Assembly: GCA_900539175.1 (NCBI GenBank)
Contig: UQAW01000002.1
Coordinates: 57,749 to 121,748, forward strand
Origin: an uncultured Lachnospiraceae bacterium
GTDB taxonomy: Bacteria > Bacillota > Clostridia > Lachnospirales > Lachnospiraceae
DNA length: 64,000 nt
Reading direction: 5' to 3'
Shown: positions 25,379 to 32,602 of the stretch, piece by piece
Layout of the letters: the number at the start of each line of letters is the position of its first letter
Position numbering within the stretch: position 1 is the first letter of the stretch
The notes under the pieces: model-generated
The model's input: only the letters and a program-made list of their open reading frames with translations
Databases searched by the model: none
Told to the model about the DNA's origin: nothing
Translations under genes and position numbers: made by a program

Positions 25379-26752
25379 TTATATCAATTCCTTCATTCTC
25401 CTTCGCATCCACGCAAAGCAAATGGCAAAAAACAAAATACCATATACAGTCGTAACAGGAGTTGCCAGGCCCACCAGCATCAATGAGGCATTCGGTAATC
25501 TCGACATAAAAACAGATACCGGGATACGAATACAAAATGCTGAAGTAATTCCCTGTACCATAACCGGAATACTTTTTCCGCATCCATTAAAGTATCCAAT
25601 ACTACTGAACAAGATACAGGTCAGAATACACTCCACCGAAAAACCTCTCAGATAATCTGCACTTTGGGCAATTACTTCCGCATCTTTGGTAAACACCGAG
25701 GACAATTGCGCTCCTCCAAAGAATCCGGCAAGAAAAATCACAATCCCCACAGAGCATCCGGTAACCATAGCCGTAAAGAATCCCTTCCAGGCTCTGTCTT
25801 TCTTTCCTGCGCCGATATTCTGTGCCACAAAAGCAGAGACACTCTGCATCACCGAAGATGGTACAAGCATAATAAAAGATATTATTTTCTGTGCCACGCC
25901 ATACCCCGCTGATGGCATCAGTCCCATTTCATTAATGATCGAATTAATGACCAAAAATGAAATCTGCACCATCGTTTCCTGGAGGGCAATGGGTACACCC
26001 ACATTTAAAATCTTCTTCAATTCCACAGCATAAATCCGACACTGCGAAAGAGAAAAGGCAACCGGAAGACTTTGTCGTCTTAATACCAAGATGGACGCAG
26101 CCACCGAAACCAACTGTGCCAGAACCGTAGCAAGCGCTGCACCTGCAACATCCATCTGGAAAACACCTACCAAAAGCAAATCTCCCACGATATTGACTGC
26201 ACAGGCGATACCGACAAATAGGAACGGTAAATTTGCATTTCCGACTCCACGGAGAACACCGCTTATGACATTATAGGCGATGATAATCAGAATACCGCCC
26301 GAACAAATTCGGATATAGGTTACCGCCTGATCAAAGGATGCTTCCGGAACCTGCAAAATTCTCACAATATTTCCGGCGAAAAGTTCAAGCAATACCGTCA
26401 GCACAATTCCAAGCAATGCAAAGAGTACGACCGTAGTTCCCACTGCATTTCCTGCTTCCTTTGGCTTTTTCTCTCCAATGTGCTGACCGATAATAACGGT
26501 TGATCCCATCGCAAGACTGGTGATAATAAATGTCACCATCTGCATAAATGCACTGCCTGTACCAACAGCAGAAATACTGGAAGCATCTCCGAACTGTCCC
26601 ACCACCAGAAGGTCAACTGCTCCATATGCCGCCTGCAGGATCAATGCACCAAGCACCGGAAGGGCAAACCGTATCAACGCTCCAAATACCGACCCTTCCA
26701 GAAATGCATTTTCTTTCTGCTTTGCCGCTATCTTCTCTTTTTTATTGCTCAT
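25379..26752 (-). CDS. MATE-family efflux transporter, MarR-linked
   Basis: The 457-aa protein has a MATE N-terminus (EGSVFGALIRFALPVLGALI, AVDLLVVGQFGD) and about twelve hydrophobic helices. Its start overlaps the MarR-type regulator by 11 nt (26742-26752), with the ribosome-binding site inside that gene, so they are co-translated. The pairing points to inducible export of a toxic compound sensed by the regulator. Confidence 0.93.
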   Translation of the reverse strand: MSNKKEKIAAKQKENAFLEGSVFGALIRFALPVLGALILQAAYGAVDLLVVGQFGDASSISAVGTGSAFMQMVTFIITSLAMGSTVIIGQHIGEKKPKEAGNAVGTTVVLFALLGIVLTVLLELFAGNIVRILQVPEASFDQAVTYIRICSGGILIIIAYNVISGVLRGVGNANLPFLFVGIACAVNIVGDLLLVGVFQMDVAGAALATVLAQLVSVAASILVLRRQSLPVAFSLSQCRIYAVELKKILNVGVPIALQETMVQISFLVINSIINEMGLMPSAGYGVAQKIISFIMLVPSSVMQSVSAFVAQNIGAGKKDRAWKGFFTAMVTGCSVGIVIFLAGFFGGAQLSSVFTKDAEVIAQSADYLRGFSVECILTCILFSSIGYFNGCGKSIPVMVQGITSAFCIRIPVSVFMSRLPNASLMLVGLATPVTTVYGILFFAICFAWMRRRMKELI

Positions 26753-27200
26753 CGTTCTTTCCTCCTCTCCGGCCCGGCATGGACTGCTGCAGCCGTTTTA
26801 TGATTTCAATAGTCTCTTTTACCTGTTCATCCGTTATATCACTTAATGCGGCTGCCCAAGCATCATGAAATTCCAGTACATGCCGCTTTACACATGCCTC
26901 GCCCTTATTCGTCAGACATAGCAAAGTTACTCTTTTGTCTGTTGAATCGGCGGTCTTTTCCAACATATCGAGAGATTCCAATTCCTGTACCAACTTGGTG
27001 ATACTTGGCATCGTAATGTTAAGCTTTGTGCTCACGTCACTGACACGGCACATCCCCTGCTGCTTCTGGATGTCCTGGATAGCATCCAGAACATGAATAT
27101 GGCGGGGTTTTATACCTTTGGGCAACTCCGGTAATGTTTCTACAATACGCTTGGCTGTGAAACAGGTGTCTAATAACTGTTTTAAACTTGTCGTATTCAT
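26742..27200 (-). CDS. MarR-family transcriptional regulator
   Basis: A 152-aa winged-helix protein. The recognition region reads MCRVSDVSTKLNITMPSITK (about 50-69) and the wing DSTDKRVTLLCLTNKG (about 86-101), which contains the usual D-x-R. It is expected to bind a palindrome near its own promoter and release it on ligand binding. AGAGG precedes the ATG. The downstream overlapping MATE gene is its likely target. Confidence 0.92.
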   Translation of the reverse strand: MNTTSLKQLLDTCFTAKRIVETLPELPKGIKPRHIHVLDAIQDIQKQQGMCRVSDVSTKLNITMPSITKLVQELESLDMLEKTADSTDKRVTLLCLTNKGEACVKRHVLEFHDAWAAALSDITDEQVKETIEIIKRLQQSMPGRRGGKNDEQ

Positions 27201-27229
27201 ACATTTCCTCTTTTACTTACTTTAAATAA

Positions 27230-27270
27230 TTACCTTTAGTAACTATATGGCAAATCTTATTACTTGTCAA
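27230..27270 (-). promoter_or_regulatory. Promoter and MarR-type operator of the marR-MATE operon
   Basis: On the minus strand TTGACA (27265-27270), a 17-nt spacer and TATAGT (27242-27247) form a promoter. The palindrome TTAC-TAAAG-GTAA (27230-27242) touches the -10 box, placed to block initiation. The rest of the 27201-27496 gap holds no gene, only a small hairpin at 27299-27317. Confidence 0.65.
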
Positions 27271-27496
27271 CAAGGAACTATTATATTTTAATGAATCACA
27301 CTTCCGCAAGGGAAGTGACAGCAAAATCCCACAAAATTCATATCACTTTTTTATTATAAATGCATATTTTTTATAATCTCACCCCTTTTTGCATCGCAAA
27401 TTCTCTTTTCACTCTTTACAAACCTATTTCCCACCCTCTATTTCAGGTGTGAATCCCCCACTATTTTTATGGGAGCATTATATTCGCACTATAATA

Positions 27497-27919
27497 TCAA
27501 GATCGTCCGTTGTGTGACATCTTCCCATCTGTAGATAGAACCTCCCGTATTTTATCAATTAATCCTCTATCTGCCGGCAGCCACTCCACACTGTCCAATG
27601 TCTCTTTCGTCAGCCATCCGGCTGCCTCGTGTTCTTTTAGAACCAGCTCTCCGAATTTCACTTTGCACCAAAAGCAATGCATCGTCAGATGAAACTGCGG
27701 ATAATCATACTCTACAGTCTCCAATAATTCCCCAACTGCAATTTCCGTGTCGAGCTCCTCTTTGATTTCACGTACCAAAGCCCGCTTAGGACTTTCTCCT
27801 GGTTCAACCTTCCCGCCCGGAAATTCCCATCCATCCTTAAACTCTCCATAACCTCGTTGTGTTGCGAAAATTTTATCTTGGTTCCTAATAATCGCTGCTA
27901 CTACTTCGATTGTTTTCAT
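27497..27919 (-). CDS. NUDIX (deoxy)nucleoside triphosphate pyrophosphohydrolase, MutT-like
   Basis: The 140-aa protein contains the Nudix box G-x5-E-x7-REVxEExGU as GGKVEPGESPKRALVREIKE followed by ELD (about 35-57). It starts MKTIEVVAAIIRNQDKIFAT, close to MutT-type 8-oxo-dGTP diphosphatases. Its ribosome-binding site lies within the end of the DUF2815 gene (3-nt gap), so it belongs to the phage-like operon of the island. It is the last gene of that operon and lies at the island's low-coordinate end. Confidence 0.9.
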   Translation of the reverse strand: MKTIEVVAAIIRNQDKIFATQRGYGEFKDGWEFPGGKVEPGESPKRALVREIKEELDTEIAVGELLETVEYDYPQFHLTMHCFWCKVKFGELVLKEHEAAGWLTKETLDSVEWLPADRGLIDKIREVLSTDGKMSHNGRS

Positions 27920-27922
27920 TAC

Positions 27923-28399
27923 TCAATCTCCTTTTATGTAATCGTAGATATCCTCTCTTACTGGTACATCTAAACGGTACGTAATCTCAAAAACATCATC
28001 ATTCGTTGATTCCATATGTATTGGATATGGATCTCCCACCGCATAGATCTCACCTAAAAAATAGAACTCTTTTGCCTCTTTATCATCCTTATTCTTCCGA
28101 ACAAATAAATAAATTCTATTTTCTTGATCGTTTGGACCATCACGAAGAGGTGTCTTAAGAACTGAGAGTGCAGGTACAGACTTACCGTTACCCTTAAGCT
28201 TGCCCTGGCCTTCATCATACGCTGCCTGAATAGCCGCCTGGATTTTCTCGATTGTCTTTGTGTCTGACTTAGGAATAATGAGAGACACGGAATACTTAGG
28301 TGCACCGCCATTAATAGACTTAGGCTCCCATGCATTAACGTAGCTCCATCTTGTATTTACTCCTGTGATTACCTTTGTTGGATTAATAAACTTAGCCAT
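27923..28399 (-). CDS. DUF2815-like phage protein
   Basis: The N-terminal half of this 158-aa protein (TRWSYVNAWEPKS, then PKYSVSLIIPKSDTKTIEKI and VLKTPLRDG) matches DUF2815, a phage family found in replication modules beside DUF2800 and probably ssDNA-binding. The C-terminal half (from about 100) is shorter and unlike typical members. AGGAGG lies before the ATG. It sits 15 nt after the DUF2800 gene, in the family's usual order. Confidence 0.7.
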   Translation of the reverse strand: MAKFINPTKVITGVNTRWSYVNAWEPKSINGGAPKYSVSLIIPKSDTKTIEKIQAAIQAAYDEGQGKLKGNGKSVPALSVLKTPLRDGPNDQENRIYLFVRKNKDDKEAKEFYFLGEIYAVGDPYPIHMESTNDDVFEITYRLDVPVREDIYDYIKGD

Positions 28400-28414
28400 T
28401 GTGAATTTTCCTCC

Positions 28415-29536
28415 TTAATTTTCACTAAAATCTTCATATGCTGTATTGATTGCCGGTCTTTTATCCGATTCCGGCACAAGTGCAGGCTTGCCCTGAGGCT
28501 TTGTAATATATTTGCCAAGCACTTCTTCAAACTTCTTCTTACCCATAAGGGCAGTCATTGCCGTGATGCCAAGCAGCTTCTTCTCATAAGGATCAAAACC
28601 AGCATCCTTTACTGCAAAAGCAACTGCATCATCATCTATGTACTTCCTGTTGGCCCTGCCTTCCACGACCTTAAATCCGTCATAATGAGTACCGGATAAA
28701 GCCTGCTGAAGTGCATACTCCTTGATATCCGTAGCCCATGAAATCAGACTGTCAATCTTAGGAAGGATTGCTGCTACCTCTGTTTCTTCCAGAGTAGGCG
28801 GCATCTCAAAATCGTACTGTGCAAGTTCCAGATTATATTCAGCACGCTTACGGCATGTTGCTTTCACCTTGCAGAACTGGCAGTGATCTCCAGCCTTGAA
28901 CTCTCCCTTACCTTCATATGCAAGTTCAGCTGTAGGCTTTAATATATCATCCGCCCAGGAAAGCAGTTCTTCTTTTGTGATATTGCAGGTGCTGACGTTC
29001 TCACGTCTTGGCTGGAATATGGTCATCTGGATGAAATTGATATCATAGATACCATCAAATAATTCCAGAGCACCAAGTGCATAGCACATCATCTGCGGAT
29101 TCTTTTCAGCCGATACCAGCACTCCCAGACCATGCTTGTAATCAATAATCTGAAGTACATCATCAGCAACAATCACACAGTCACCGGTGCCAAAGCCATT
29201 TTCAACCCATCTGGAGAAATCAAGTCTCTGCTCTATCAGAACCTGCGGATCCGGACAGTGTTTCTTTGCTTCCTCAATCTGTTCTAGTACAAAACTACAA
29301 TAACTTTCTGCACAATCCTGCATCTCCTGATCGTAATAAGAAAGATTCTCGGTCGGATCATTTACATCCTTACCCAACTCCTTTTCTACCAGATAGGCAC
29401 ACAGTTCATGGCAGTCGGTACCTTGCTTCGCATAGGGACTTGCTCTGTCCTCCTGTTCAGAACATAACTTTGCTGAAGGTGGACATTCCAGCCATCTGTG
29501 AGAAGCTGATGCCGATAAAAAAGCATGTTTATCCAT
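28415..29536 (-). CDS. DUF2800 phage nuclease-like protein
   Basis: The 373-aa protein starts with the family hallmark LSASASHRWLECPPSAKLC, has a PD-(D/E)XK-like core (FGTGDCVIVADD..LQIIDYKHG, about 139-160), and a later cysteine set (CQFCKVKATCRKRAEY) that may hold an Fe-S cluster as in Cas4/AddB-type nucleases. Such proteins occur in phage recombination/replication modules. Its ATG overlaps the upstream stop as TAATG, so it is translationally coupled to the preceding small gene. Confidence 0.82.
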   Translation of the reverse strand: MDKHAFLSASASHRWLECPPSAKLCSEQEDRASPYAKQGTDCHELCAYLVEKELGKDVNDPTENLSYYDQEMQDCAESYCSFVLEQIEEAKKHCPDPQVLIEQRLDFSRWVENGFGTGDCVIVADDVLQIIDYKHGLGVLVSAEKNPQMMCYALGALELFDGIYDINFIQMTIFQPRRENVSTCNITKEELLSWADDILKPTAELAYEGKGEFKAGDHCQFCKVKATCRKRAEYNLELAQYDFEMPPTLEETEVAAILPKIDSLISWATDIKEYALQQALSGTHYDGFKVVEGRANRKYIDDDAVAFAVKDAGFDPYEKKLLGITAMTALMGKKKFEEVLGKYITKPQGKPALVPESDKRPAINTAYEDFSEN

Positions 29537-29943
29537 TATTCAAGCACCTCCGCCTCAACAACGATTGCCGCATACTCAGAAGGATCAATCTCCGAAAGTT
29601 TCTCTGCACCGTGACTCACCAGAATCTTCTTAATATCAGCCGTGTGACCTGCTCTGGATTTTTCAGCCAGGATGGTTCTTACCTCTGTAAAGGTATATTC
29701 CTTAGCTGCCTCCTTTACCGGTTCAGCCTTAGCCTCGATCTGCTTCGATGTTGACTTCTTAGCCTTTGTCTCGATTGCAGGTTTATCAGCTTCCGTCTGG
29801 AATTCAGATATAATCTCCACAATCACCTTTGAAATAACCGACACCTTCTCAGAAATGCTGATCAGATTCTCAGAGATTCCAATCAGGTTCTCACTGCAGG
29901 TACCAACACCCTCAATGATTTTTGAAATGTTTACCTTGGACAT
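29536..29943 (-). CDS. Phage-type small protein, helical, SAP/LEM-like C-terminus
   Basis: The 135-aa protein has heptad-like N-terminal repeats (ENLIGISENLISISEKVSVI, a predicted coiled coil), a Lys/Glu-rich linker, and a C-terminal unit YTFTEVRTILAEKSRAGHTA..KKILVSHGAEKLSEIDPSEY. Similar proteins sit upstream of DUF2800 in Lachnospiraceae phages and are sometimes labelled rrp5-like; the function is unknown. I use the ATG at 29943 because AAAGGAG is 10 nt upstream; the GTG at 29952 is too close to that site. Confidence 0.65.
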   Translation of the reverse strand: MSKVNISKIIEGVGTCSENLIGISENLISISEKVSVISKVIVEIISEFQTEADKPAIETKAKKSTSKQIEAKAEPVKEAAKEYTFTEVRTILAEKSRAGHTADIKKILVSHGAEKLSEIDPSEYAAIVVEAEVLE

Positions 29944-30146
29944 GCTGCACACTCTCCTTTCTCTACTTCATGGATGTCCACCGATTCCACTGTCTGACCT
30001 GGTGCTAACAAATACACCTGTGTAAAATCTCCGAATAAGAACTTGATAAGCCTTGTCGGAAGCTTCACATTGGCACCCTTAAGCACATTTGCGGTCTTGC
30101 CCTGTGGATCAGAAACGTTGATGACTATCTTGTGTTTTATTGCCAT
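29931..30146 (-). CDS. Small hypothetical protein of the phage-like module
   Basis: A 71-aa protein (IKHKIVINVSDPQGKTANVL...) ending in a short Cys-containing tail (GECAACPR). It overlaps the next gene's start by 13 nt, and GAGGT precedes its ATG. I do not recognise a family. Its position between a sigma-like factor and the DUF2800 operon suggests a role in that module. Confidence 0.6.
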   Translation of the reverse strand: MAIKHKIVINVSDPQGKTANVLKGANVKLPTRLIKFLFGDFTQVYLLAPGQTVESVDIHEVEKGECAACPR

Positions 30147-30207
30147 CGCTTCTTACCTCGCTTTCTGTAGGAACTTGTCTCCCTTACATGTCACAGGTAA
30201 AAAAAAT

Positions 30208-30229
30208 CTGGGAGTTTTTAACCTCCCAG
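30208..30229 (-). terminator. Intrinsic terminator after the sigma-like gene's neighbour region
   Basis: CTGGGAG and CTCCCAG pair over 7 bp with an 8-nt loop; on the minus strand a run of eight T follows. It ends the sigma-like transcript before the 71-aa gene, or attenuates read-through into it. Confidence 0.7.
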
Positions 30230-30251
30230 CAAAAAGTTTCAAAATATTTTT

Positions 30252-30815
30252 TTAGACACCAGCTTTGATAAGAGCGATTACCTTATTACATATCTGCTTC
30301 ACATTGGCAGGTGAACAATCCAGAATCTTTGCAACCTCTGTGTAACCACGCTCTTCCAGAAGTACCAGCTGGTACACCTGCTTCTGTCTGTCAGTCATAG
30401 TTGCAACCACATCCCTTAATCTCTGGACTTCCGGTGAAACCTCTTCCTCATAAAAAGGATCATAAGATGCACCTGCAAGCACATGACTCTTATCCACCTC
30501 TTCATCATCTTCACCCGCGATATAATCTAATGAAAGATTCCAGTTCATGGTGTACTTCTCTCCCGGATGAGCCTCTTCCCATTCCTTCTTAGCTGCCTTC
30601 TGCTCTGCAGTCATAGGTGGATGCCCATTCTTAACATTGAGATAAACCTCATGGTCGTCCATCGCATGGAGTGACTTAATCATTACCTCTGTGATTCCAT
30701 CCTCACCAGGCTTAATTACGTTGTAGGCGGTTCTGTAACCTCCACGTCCGTCCTCAACCTGTACTGGATAACGATACACACCTCTGTCTGACTGTCTTGT
30801 CTTCTTGACTCTCAT
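30252..30815 (-). CDS. Sigma-70 region 4-like regulator of the phage-like module
   Basis: The 187-aa protein has a basic N-terminus, an acidic middle and a C-terminal helix-turn-helix (MTDRQKQVYQLVLLEERGYT, then EVAKILDCSPANVKQI, about 138-175) like sigma region 4 and the ArpU/autolysin-type phage regulators. It lacks regions 2 and 3, so it is probably a transcription activator or positive late regulator rather than a full sigma factor. I use the ATG at 30815, after AAGGAGG; the frame is open to 30896. Confidence 0.75.
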   Translation of the reverse strand: MRVKKTRQSDRGVYRYPVQVEDGRGGYRTAYNVIKPGEDGITEVMIKSLHAMDDHEVYLNVKNGHPPMTAEQKAAKKEWEEAHPGEKYTMNWNLSLDYIAGEDDEEVDKSHVLAGASYDPFYEEEVSPEVQRLRDVVATMTDRQKQVYQLVLLEERGYTEVAKILDCSPANVKQICNKVIALIKAGV

Positions 30816-31045
30816 AATTGCCTCCTTAGCTGACCTGGAGGCAGTGAGAGCAAGATACCCGGTATGAAATCTGCACCCGAAGTACCCAGTAACCAAACAA
30901 AAATGCGCAGGAAAACAAGGGTACCTACATTCCGCTTTCAGCAGTTGTCTTTATCACAACTGTTGTCTGCGTTATGTCGTATCCTGCCTCACTGCGCACA
31001 TGTGGCCGATATGAATTTTTATTTTGAATATCCTCTTGGATACCC

Positions 31046-31079
31046 ATCAGAGCCTGCATCTGAAGATGTAAGTTCTGAT
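31046..31079 (-). promoter_or_regulatory. Leader hairpin upstream of the sigma-like gene
   Basis: ATCAGA/TCTGAT enclose an inner palindrome CATCT-GA-AGATG. The 15 nt TTACATCTTCAGATG on the minus strand recur exactly in the SymE leader hairpin (44116-44144). The gap 30816-31204 otherwise shows only a further small hairpin (30942-30962) and no supportable gene. Confidence 0.5.
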
Positions 31080-31204
31080 CCGTAACCAAGTCTCCCTACT
31101 TTACTAAGCGGAATAAAATTGATATTCTCCGCTTCTGATAGTATTTTCGTACAAAACTGACACGCTCAGGTGGACTTGTTGAGTCCACTCCAAAACGTAA
31201 AAAA

Positions 31205-31251
31205 GCCGGAGTCATTACCTACCACAACTGTGGTACGGCAACAACTCCGGC
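31205..31251 (-). terminator. Intrinsic terminator after the 59-aa gene
   Basis: GCCGGAGT/ACTCCGGC outer arms and an inner TACCACA/TGTGGTA hairpin are followed on the minus strand by TTTTTT. It ends the XRE / 59-aa transcript. Confidence 0.75.
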
Positions 31252-31294
31252 AATTTGGTATCTCAACTATGTGGATCCGTGGCTCGGTAGATTG

Positions 31295-31474
31295 TTAAGC
31301 GTGTTTTCTTAATTCTGCTATTTGATTTTCAAAATCCTCTAGGAGGATCGTTCTCTTAGTATTCCCGTCTTTTACTTCAAGCAACTCCTGACCATTATCT
31401 GTTTTGATATAGTCCATAACTCTTGGCTTTATCTTTTTGTCACTACGACTATCCCTAATGCTACTTCGCGTCAT
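31295..31474 (-). CDS. 59-aa small protein coupled to the XRE regulator
   Basis: A 59-codon frame begins at an ATG that overlaps the upstream gene's stop as TAATG (31472-31476), a clear sign of translational coupling. The product is highly charged (MTRSSIRDSRSDKKIKPRVM at the start, ending in IAELRKHA) with no membrane segment. I do not recognise it. It could be a small partner or antagonist of the XRE protein. Confidence 0.6.
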   Translation of the reverse strand: MTRSSIRDSRSDKKIKPRVMDYIKTDNGQELLEVKDGNTKRTILLEDFENQIAELRKHA

Positions 31475-32418
31475 TAATCATCATCCTCCCCGGTATCAAA
31501 TAAAAGAAAATCATTCCCCATGATTTCATCGGCTATTCCATCCTCCGCAAAGGACATGCTTAAAATCGGCGGCAAATCAAACAGACTTTCATTATTTTTA
31601 AAATTCTTTGCTATAAAGCTTGTCTCCTCAACTCTTCCTGTATCTGTGTTTAGTAAGCATACGGAAAATCTATTATTAAATTCAGCCTGTTGCATATATG
31701 CATAAAATACCTCGAATAATTCCTTATCCACAAATCCGAAAGTAATTTTCTTATCTTTGTATAAGTCTGGTTTCCACGAGTCAGTCATAAATATTGGTGA
31801 CAATTCTCGTATTATTTGACAACATAACTTATCTGCAGAAAAACCTTCTTCCTGAACACTATATGGCAACATATAGAATACCCAATCAAACTCATCTTCT
31901 TTATACTGAGTACGTAAGTTAAAATCGTATTTCGGAACATGCTCAAAAATAGATTCCAAACCACCTGGATTATTTTCAAGAATTGTTGTATCTGCTTGAC
32001 AGCCTCTATCAACAAAGCCAGCCTTTACAATTAAAGACATTAACTCCTTTACTGTCATGTATACACCATTCTTCTGCTTTCTCACTTGCACACGGTCCCT
32101 AATAGCTCTCTGTTCTGACTTCGACATATAACCATTCGCACGCGCTAACGCAAAGAAGTTTGCTGAACTTTCCTCAACCGATTTATCAATAACCCTAAGC
32201 ATATTGATTACAGACATAGGTCTTGTAATTTTTCCATTTACTATTCGGGAGAGAGTAGGGGCGCTAATGCCTGTAGCTTCGGCAAATTCTTTCATAGTAC
32301 GTTCTTCTCCCTTTGCTTCAAGCACAAGTTTTGCAACCGTTTCCGCATCAGGCTCAGACACAAGTACAAAATCAGCCTCCAAAGCCTTTATATTTTCGTC
32401 CATTTCTAATTGATTCAT
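31474..32418 (-). CDS. XRE-type regulator with large C-terminal domain
   Basis: The 314-aa protein carries a helix-turn-helix at about 40-75 (TMKEFAEATGISAPTLSRIV) and a roughly 200-residue C-terminal domain of unknown type (starting near KNGVYMTVKELMSLIVKAGF) that could sense a signal. The ATG at 32418 follows TTGGAGG; the earlier ATG at 32436 has no site. It is 184 bp beyond the ImmA/IrrE gene, with its own promoter and repeated TTTCAT operators, and so probably autoregulates. It may control the adjacent defence operon. Confidence 0.75.
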   Translation of the reverse strand: MNQLEMDENIKALEADFVLVSEPDAETVAKLVLEAKGEERTMKEFAEATGISAPTLSRIVNGKITRPMSVINMLRVIDKSVEESSANFFALARANGYMSKSEQRAIRDRVQVRKQKNGVYMTVKELMSLIVKAGFVDRGCQADTTILENNPGGLESIFEHVPKYDFNLRTQYKEDEFDWVFYMLPYSVQEEGFSADKLCCQIIRELSPIFMTDSWKPDLYKDKKITFGFVDKELFEVFYAYMQQAEFNNRFSVCLLNTDTGRVEETSFIAKNFKNNESLFDLPPILSMSFAEDGIADEIMGNDFLLFDTGEDDD

Positions 32419-32449
32419 TATATCCTCCAATTTCATTTAGTTGGAATTC

Positions 32450-32543
32450 AATTTCATTATCTCAAAATTATAATACTGCAATCATATTCACTTGTCAACA
32501 ATAATTTCATTGACATTAAATTAAATTTCATATAGCCGAAATT
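32450..32543 (-). promoter_or_regulatory. Promoter and palindromic operators of the XRE gene
   Basis: TTGACA (32493-32498) with a 17-nt spacer to TATTAT (32470-32475) forms a promoter. AATTTCAT-type motifs recur around it, including the palindrome AATTTC-N8-GAAATT at 32524-32543. The clustering suggests cooperative repressor binding. Confidence 0.55.
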
Positions 32544-32602
32544 GCTTGGCCGTAAAAAAAGATAAAGTGGACTCCTCGCGTCCACTCTACCTTGAAAATT
32601 TT

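Noticed and set aside
27480..27510. Match of GATCTTGATATTATAGTG to the helicase Walker B codons at 44340-44370, as a possible target-site duplication
   Set aside because: The match is imperfect and short, and the helicase frame does not continue on the far side.
30864..31085. Plus-strand frame of 73 codons in the gap before the sigma-like gene
   Set aside because: No ribosome-binding site, and its codons run through the leader hairpin of the opposite strand.
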